Below are positions 57,641 through 64,000 of a stretch of 64,000 nt of DNA, in pieces. The position numbers were made by a program, and so were the translations under genes. The stretch spans positions 903,501-967,500 of the forward strand of contig JAIGNY010002230.1 in NCBI GenBank assembly GCA_020152595.1, in the 5' to 3' direction. Position 1 is the first letter of the stretch. Each line of letters begins with the position of its first letter. Under the pieces are notes generated by a model. That model was not told where the DNA came from and made no database searches. It was given only the letters and a program-made list of their open reading frames with translations. The stretch comes from Chiridota heheva (taxonomy: Eukaryota; Echinodermata; Holothuroidea; Apodida; Chiridotidae).

Positions 57641-58369
57641 GTATGTAAATATTCCTAAAGCCGATATAAGGCTCTTGTTACTAAGGTTTGGCAAAAAGCT
57701 TTTAACATGCCACGCACTTTGTGAAGGCACAGGCGGTTTAACGGGAAGATAAGCAAAAACTTGATAATTTAAAACCCCGGGGCCATATTTGATAGAAGTT
57801 TAAAGAACTGCTTGTTAGTATTGAAAGATTTCGAGGCCTTTTATTGGAGTAACTCGAAGTTTTCAGGAAGGACTTTGTGTTTTGTTTCTTACCGCTGCTT
57901 TAACAGAGCATAACACATCAAATCATAAATTACCTTACAGTGATTGTTGTAATGGCGGTGCACCTTGTGGGGTTTATTGTGAAAGGAATCATTGGTACCT
58001 TCAGGAATGCGGATATCAATTTTTCACTCAACATAGATTTAATCTTTGTTCTAGAAGGTATTTGGGGTTGGTGTGCGAGTTTGATAAGTTAAGAAGAAAA
58101 GTTAATGGAGTTCGCCGGAACTTTGGGAAGTGTTTTGTTAACAGTTGTTAGTATCGGCTTTGCCTTTTTAGGTACAGACATGATTCATATATCACAATGA
58201 TGAACAAAAAGGAGTGGTTTTATTGGCTTAGGGGCCTACATATTACGCATTCAAACGTCTGTTTTTAATAAGAGTGATTTTTTTAATAAGAATCAATTCT
58301 ACAGATCATTTCTAAAGATTTGTTTGTTCTGGACTTGTTTGTTCTGGACAAACAAAAATGTAGCAGTAA
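57641..58369. other. Possible promoter-flanking stretch, no supported gene
   Basis: A Cys-rich + strand frame at 57882-58151 (89 codons, TTG start) has no signal peptide and no recognised family. I see nothing firmer here. Confidence 0.3.
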
Positions 58370-58838
58370 GGAATGCTTCAAAATCTTACACTGGCTTCCA
58401 GTCAAATTGAGAATCCAGCATCAGGTGCAAGTGTGTAAATAACCAGGCACCAAATTACTTGAAGGATCCATTAATCGATATACCTAATAGACAGAACACT
58501 AGGTCTACTACCTCATATAAAAAGTTATTTGTACCATTTACCAGACGTAATACTTTGCTGGTCGTTCTTTCAGTGTAATGGGACCGACATGGTGAAATGA
58601 CCTACCAGATAGTATTAAACTTGCTCAGTCGTTAACTATTTTTAAGCGTCATTTGAAGACTTACACATTTTAAATCAATTTTAGTGGTATCTCCTGTTTT
58701 GTTTGTTTTGTATGTATTGGTCCCATTGCACTGCGTTCTTGTTTTGTCATTGTGTTGATGTTTTAGTTGTAAAGCGCCACTGAAGATTGCCAGATCGAAG
58801 TGTGCGCTATAAAAAATCTATGGATTAGGATTATTAAT
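58370..58838 (+). pseudogene. 3' end of a CR1/L2-like LINE
   Basis: ILHWLPVKLRIQ is the conserved phrase near the C-terminus of CR1/L2-group reverse transcriptases. Decayed pieces follow: APNYLKDPL, a RSTTSYKKLFVPFTRRNT-like stretch and a final LKTYTF-like end. The 3' tail GTAAAGCGCCACTGAAGATT and GCGCTATAAAAAATC is the usual end of such elements. Several stops and frameshifts. Confidence 0.78.
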
Positions 58839-59368
58839 TGCAATGCAATCTTAATGAGATAATTTTTCACAAGAAAATCGTCTCTGTAAGACGTATTTTG
58901 ACAATTTGGTTTAATTAACACTATAGTTCAACACTGGTTATGCCATGCATAGATCTGATAATGGTATAATTATGCTATACAACAATTGATTATTATAATA
59001 TAATAATATTCCCGTTAAACTTTCATACCAGAAATGTTAGATATATAGCTCTATATACAAACGCATACTGAATTACATCTTTCATCAGCTATAATTCTAA
59101 AACTAAGCATAGTAAGTTATATTTACTTGACTATATGCACGATATACTGATATATATGTACTAGGAATTAAAATGCTAAACTGCTAATTATCTGGTTTCA
59201 CTGCTAGTAGTTACTATAGTACCTTGAAAGACCAGTTTGGTTAATATAAGTGGTGAAACCGTGAAGCTGGTAGCATTTGGTGTTACAGTTGATGATAAAG
59301 CGCTATGGTAGCATATAGCAGATACGTAATTGCGATGAAGGAATACTTAAGAAGAAAGTAAGAAAACT
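58839..59368. other. Gene-free AT-rich stretch
   Basis: No coding, RNA gene or clear repeat recognised. Confidence 0.4.
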
Positions 59369-59537
59369 TTAAAGTGAAAATCTCGTCTCAAAAAATGTCT
59401 TTGACCCAGGAATAATAAATCCGATAGGACTACTATAGGAACGTCACTTCCGGCGGTATCATAGATGATTGGCTTGTCGGGGATTTTGTCAATAATTCGA
59501 CCAGTCAGAAACGTTGGAATGTAGGCCTACTGTATTT
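59369..59537. mobile_element. Left inverted arm of a possible 3-kb TTAA element
   Basis: It starts TTAAAGTGAAAATCTCGTCT and contains GAACGTCACTTCCGGCGG, GATTGGCTTGTCGGGGATTT and CGACCAGTCAGAAACGTTGG. The inverse of each occurs at 62239-62403. Confidence 0.6.
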
Positions 59538-59653
59538 TTTTTGTGTCTCTCCACGTTAACACGATATCCAGTCTTCAACCTTACAGTTACACTGCAGGAA
59601 ACAGATTTCAAGCCAACAGCTAAAATGGCGACTGAATAATATTGTGGGGAGGA

Positions 59654-59819
59654 CATGGCATAGCCAGAGGGGTGCGAAGGGGAGATTTCCCCCAACCAAA
59701 TATTTTGATCAGTGGGTTGAGATATGTACATACCTGTACGTTGGTACATCTTGTCGGTTCACTTCCGTTACTTCCCCTCCCCTCCCCCGCCCCATATGGA
59801 AATCATAGCTACGCCACTG
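59654..59819. mobile_element. Short CAGTGGCGTAGC-type element
   Basis: Left CATGGCATAGCCAGAGGG faces right CATAGCTACGCCACTG. The interior is G-rich then C-rich with no coding. Confidence 0.45.
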
Positions 59820-59953
59820 AGGGAGGAGGCAAGTGAAGGACAGATTTTGCTTAATGAAATATGTTATGGGAATGTGTAGGTGTAATTCCCCCTCTCCTTT
59901 CATTATTGAATTTAAATTATTTAGGTTTTCAAAGTTCCTTCAGATGCGACGTT

Positions 59954-60485
59954 ATCAGTCCGGCCCACGCTCCCGCGGATCGGAAGATCTTCCGATTTTG
60001 AGATCGAGACATGCGCAGTGATCATAATTTAATATTGTTGCTAATAAGTTCAGCCATTAATTCATTATTATCTTTTTTTAATTTTTTTTTGCTTGTCAAT
60101 TCTGTAATTCTAAAGTTGTATACTTTGGAAATGATAATGAAATTAATTTTCTGTATAATTTGAGATTTTTGCTGGTGTAAAAAACGTTAAAATTTGCTCT
60201 TCAAAAAATATTGAAATTAATTTTTAAAGATTACGTAAAAATTCCCTGGTGAAATTCAAATTTGCGCTGGTGAATATGGAGAAAATAATTTCATCGTTCT
60301 GTTACACTAATAAAATTTGAATTTTTCGCATGCATTTTTTCCTACCAATGGCTTAAATCTATTTAACCATTATGTATTTCTTTAGAGCAATTTGAATTTG
60401 GAAAGATGCATTGTGAATTATAATGTTAAAATATCTCCCGATTGGGAGATTTCCCGTTCCGTTCGGAAGCGTGGACCGGACTGAT
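59954..60485. mobile_element. Inverted-repeat element (532 bp) with subterminal hairpins
   Basis: Left end ATCAGTCCGGCCCACGCTCC matches the inverse of the right end GAAGCGTGGACCGGACTGAT with two mismatches over about 22 bp. Next to each end is a palindrome: CGGAAGATCTTCCG on the left and ATCTCCCGATTGGGAGAT on the right. The interior is AT-rich and non-coding. No certain target duplication (TTAT-like on both sides). Confidence 0.7.
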
Positions 60486-60809
60486 TATTTAGAATAATTT
60501 CTGCATGTGGACTTAAATTTAGTATTTAGTTTTTTGCTCAAAATTTATAGAGAATTGTTTGAAAAGGCTAAAAGTACAAAAAGCCTAATGCCAGTAACTT
60601 CAATCTGTTACAGATAGCAAATTCAAAAACTTCCGGAAAGGAATAAACTTTTTAAAAGTCTAATGCTTTCTTTACCTCCTGACCTGATTTGTCTTCCATC
60701 GCGTGTTATTACGTATGATATATCAGTATATCATGAGGCTTTATACATGTTTGCTCATGGAAGAGCTTTACTTCCTTTGAATTATCTCTGAATTGATTTA
60801 GCCTTCAAA

Positions 60810-61087
60810 TTAAAGGGAAGGTCTCTTCCCATCAATAAATTCAGAAATGGACGCCACCGTGCTGAAAACGTCACTTCCGGTTTGCAATTTTCCTTACTGA
60901 TTGAGAGAAATTAGTGATGTTTTCGATAACACACGTAGGCTCATATGTTCTATCTGGCGGCGAATGTGTGATCAATAGGCTAACATCGCAGATATCTCGC
61001 AATCAATAATTAAACACCGGAAGTGACGTTGACTGCTCGGCGGCGTTCAATTCTTAGTTTATTTGTGGGACGATATCTTTCCTTTAC
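60810..61087. mobile_element. TTAA-type foldback element, family E copy 2 (278 bp)
   Basis: TTAAAGGGAAGGTCT on the left, ATATCTTTCCTTTAC on the right. The arms carry AACGTCACTTCCGGTTTGCA against CACCGGAAGTGACGTTGACT. The core CGATAACACACGTAGGCTC and GAATGTGTGATCAATA are identical to copy 1 at 2732-3007. Confidence 0.78.
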
Positions 61088-62238
61088 CTTAGAGACTGAC
61101 CTTGATTTAATTCATAGGTCTATTATAATAGTAATCTTTTGATTAATTTCAACGAGGCAGCTGTGGGACACAATGTACACAATACACATTAAACAGTAAG
61201 TCATTTTGCAGAGCATACTGCTTTGTGGAATGTAGGCCAAGGCACATATGCATGGCAGTATGGGGACCCGGAAATTTATGTTTTACCATGCCAGGGATAC
61301 TTAGCAAAGACCTGTGGAATTAGGTCCAATTGCTTTGCTAAAGTAACATAACCCTGGTTTTACTGAGAAGTATCGGACTTCCGAGCGTTCCTATATAAAT
61401 TCTAATAAGTCTATATGGCCAGATAACTGAGACCAATTTCCAGTTGAGTAGCCACGGGTGAGGGGAGGGGTGTCCGACCCGATAGGCTACCGAGATTTCT
61501 TGAAACCTCACACTTTTTGGACAGGCTACTTTGGTACCTCGTAGCTGAGACCATCTGCCCCTGCAGGCTGCAATGTCAAACATATGTGCACCGATACCAT
61601 ACTGTCCTATGTGTATTGAATGCCATTCCGCGACTCTAATTAGCATATCCTGTTGTTACACTCTTAAAAGAAAAGGTTCTAGCTTGTCACGTATTTGGAA
61701 CTTTCTCGTCTCTAGGTTCTAGAACTTCAAACTGTCTAAGAGCAGAAGAGTGCATGATCGATAGCTTTTTGTTTTACCAGTTTAATGTTTTATTTCCTAT
61801 TACAGAGCATCAAATTGTGAGTAAACAGTCTTCTGATTATGACCAAACGCGGCGGAACCGCCCCGATCCATGGTCGGAACAAACATTTCGACCTTCCGCC
61901 GCCACTATATGAAAATATTTAGTTTTCAAGTTATTGCTGACCAAATTTGCCCAAGTTTATGACATGAATAAGTATTAGAAGTCAAAATCTTCATTTTTTT
62001 TTTTTTTGCACCTTTCTTTTGAATATATTTCATTGTTGAATTGATGCATATTCTTCCCCGACAGTTGTTCATCAACTGCATTATGGGAAAAGTGAACTGA
62101 GGTGCCATGCATGCATGCATAACTCTGAGCTATGATGTACCATAGTGACATGAAAATTCAAAAGTGCCGTGGAATTTTTCAACTCCCGGATTTTATTGGC
62201 ATTCATTTTTGCATCGTGTTCAAGTTAACCTGGGGATG
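61088..62238. other. Gene-free stretch with one GC-rich hairpin
   Basis: GCGGCGGAA and TTCCGCCGC face each other at about 61850-61904, with GGTCG/CGACC inside. A 102-codon minus frame (61646-61338) looks non-repetitive but has no recognisable family. Confidence 0.4.
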
Positions 62239-62403
62239 AAATACAATACAATCCAACGCTTCTGACTGTCTGATTGGTCGAAATATTTAATCAATCACCG
62301 ACAAGCCAATCAATAATACCCAGCGGAAGTGACGTTACTAGTCTGTATCAGATTTATTGATGATGGGTCAAGCAAGTTTCTTAAGACGAGATCCCTTCCT
62401 TAT
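62239..62403. mobile_element. Right inverted arm of a possible 3-kb TTAA element
   Basis: It contains CCAACGCTTCTGACTGTCTG, ACCGACAAGCCAATCAATAA, AGCGGAAGTGACGTTA and GACGAGATCCCTTCCTTATA, the inverse of the arm at 59369-59537 with moderate divergence. Confidence 0.6.
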
Positions 62404-63009
62404 AAGTTGTCAGTCCAGCTGAAGACTCAAGTTTCCTTTTTCTCCCATCGAAATTTCATCATAAACAGATGAATGGACAGTTAAGTAAAAAGTTTAATAT
62501 TTTTCGATAAAAGGTATCATTTCTCTTATGCAGCCCCTGCCCTATCCCCACATAGTCTAATAAACTAGTGCAAAATAGAACAGCATCGGTGACGTCATTA
62601 ACTGATTTTTTGTTGTTGTAATTATCTATGTTTTTGGGGGAATTTTTTTCAATGATAAAGATTTCAATACTTCTTTCAGAGGACAATTAAATAGCTATGC
62701 AATTTGTTTTATTTACTCAGTACATTCAAAGGGCTTCCAAGCTCTTTGGTATATCACGATCGTTTTTTCTTTAATACCATAGTTTGTTCAATGTCATATA
62801 ATTGTGTAAAATTCGGGGTAAAAATCTCAATAAATTGACAAAGACTCTTCAGGAATGTGAGTTTGTCAGTTTTGACGTCATTGAATATATCTCTTACACT
62901 AGCCTGCAAAATGGTGAGAAAGCTACATTACCCATAAGTCATGTAAAAGATTTTTTAACACTTTTTATTATGTTGACAACTACTTTTTTCGGCAACCCCA
63001 GAGGCGGAT

Positions 63010-63870
63010 CTAGAGGGAGGGGGAGGGTTGCCCAGAGGCGGATCTAGAGGGGGTGGGGGTTGTAAATTTCCTTAGATTTCATGGAAATCTCTTTCAATCT
63101 TCAAATCTTTTTTTAAATTTCTTAATTCTCGTCCAATTTTCAGAGGGGAAGGGGGGCACTTCCATATGTGAGGTACATATATATGTGTGCCGCCCGAGCA
63201 GGTGCCTTTTTGCACCATTTTCGTAGTGCAGGTATCTTTTTTTACTATACAAAATATTTACATTTTTTTCTTCTCCTTTTCTCAGCTTTTTCGTGGGGCA
63301 GGTCCCAAAAAATGAGGTTTTAATGTGGTAATTTTGTACTGCTGGTCCTTTTTTACAATATTTTCGTTAATAGTTCTTCTATACTACGGGTATCAAAATT
63401 GTAAAATTTTGTACTGCAGTTAGCAAAACATCTGTCATACTGCGGGTATGTTTTTGGGTTGGTGAGCTGCATACCCCTACCACTTTTATTATGAAGTGCC
63501 CCCTCTTCCCTGTTATTTTGGGGCCATTTTTCCTTCAATTTTCTAGAAATTTTCTTCAATTTTTGGTAAATTTCTTTCGAATTTGGGCAATTTCCTTAAT
63601 TCTTGACGTGCAATTTTCGGAAAATTTCCTTCATTTGGGGGTAATTTTTCATCGATTTTCGGTTAATTACTTGAATTTTCGGGGAATTGCATTTAATTTT
63701 TGGTAAATTTCCTTCATTCTCGTACAATTTCTTTCATTTTGGGGCATTTCTTTCTTTTGTTTTCGGTAAATTATCAGTTTTCGGGAAAATTTATTCAATG
63801 TTTGGGAAATCACTTTCAATATTTTGAAAGTTCTTTCATTCTCATGTGATGTTCGGAAAATTTCCTTATA
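63010..63870. repeat. Periodic TTTTCGGAAATTTCCTTCA-type array, interrupted by family D
   Basis: It begins with two direct copies of CAGAGGCGGATCTAGAGGG at about 63000 and 63034, runs as phrases of about 20 nt, is interrupted by the family D element, and continues to about 63870. Same class as the core of 23163-24103. Confidence 0.65.
63151..63503. mobile_element. Family D MITE, copy 4 (353 bp)
   Basis: Left end GGGGGGCACTTCCATATGTG, right end TTATTATGAAGTGCCCCC. It has the clearest inverted ends of the family. Internal phrases TCGTAGTGCAGGTATC, GTGGGGCAGGTCCCAAAAAA and CTGCTGGTCCTTTTTTACA match copies 1-3. Confidence 0.72.
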
Positions 63871-64000
63871 ATCCCGCCCATGCCTATACAGTTTTGCATT
63901 ACAAAGGTTATTTTATCGCGTATTAAAGGGCCTTCGTGCCTCCGCTGTTCCTGGGTGATTTATCTTCTTTAATTCACAACGAATATGTTAACAGGTTAAA

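Noticed and set aside
57882-58151. Cys-rich 89-codon secreted peptide gene
   Set aside because: It begins at TTG, not ATG, has no signal peptide or repeated cysteine framework, and matches no family I know.
61338-61646. 102-codon minus-strand gene
   Set aside because: Non-repetitive but with no recognised family, flanked by mobile elements and without convincing splice sites or start context.

Overview
The window looks like AT-rich nuclear DNA of an animal. Genes are intron-rich with GT-AG junctions, the coding content is metazoan (an actin-regulating WD40 protein and a very large C2H2 zinc-finger protein), and most of the rest is dispersed repeats. I cannot name the species. A marine invertebrate, perhaps a deuterostome, is a guess and nothing here is diagnostic.

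Genes. (1) At the left edge, on the + strand, are the last three coding exons of a WDR1/AIP1 homologue (1361-1531, 2265-2412, 9174-9280), giving its C-terminal 141 residues; the rest of the gene lies left of the window. (2) At 24183-30281, on the - strand, one uninterrupted exon of about 6.1 kb encodes a protein of about 2,032 residues. It has 21 C2H2-type fingers, several CtBP-like xLDLS/PLNLT motifs and a Q/P/S-rich stretch. It is probably a chromatin or transcription regulator, but I do not recognise the orthologue. A splice acceptor sits just upstream of it. A GC-richer segment at 57539-57640 with a consensus donor on the same strand, and a possible 32-nt exon at 56356-56387, may be its untranslated 5' exons. 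That would make a first intron of about 26 kb. The two genes show no functional link.

Everything else is repeats. I find three decayed LINE pieces (reverse transcriptase at 20.8-21.6 kb, RNase H/zinc knuckle at 41.7-42.2 kb, a 3' tail at 58.4-58.8 kb), three copies of one tRNA-headed SINE, and one tRNA-Val-like SINE. There are many non-autonomous DNA elements. At least five families carry inverted repeats that begin and end at TTAA, the target of piggyBac-type transposases: A at 8.0, 34.7, 39.6 and 50.6 kb; E at 2.7 and 60.8 kb; F at 4.6 kb; G at 19.4 and 40.6 kb; and a 109-bp element present as a 245-bp-period trimer at 51.0-51.6 kb. Two small hAT-like elements have perfect 8-bp target duplications (18.1 and 33.3 kb). 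Another family has CAGTGGCGTAGG-type ends around a TTTTCGGAAATT-like array. No intact transposase or reverse transcriptase is present. Long microsatellites and minisatellites fill much of the remainder, and most of the longer open frames outside the zinc-finger exon come from them.

The most notable structure is the trimer of TTAA elements nested inside a family A foldback element. Its insertion site can be checked against another family A copy in this same window, which has a single TTAA at the matching place. SINE, MITE and LINE nesting gives a readable relative history for several loci.
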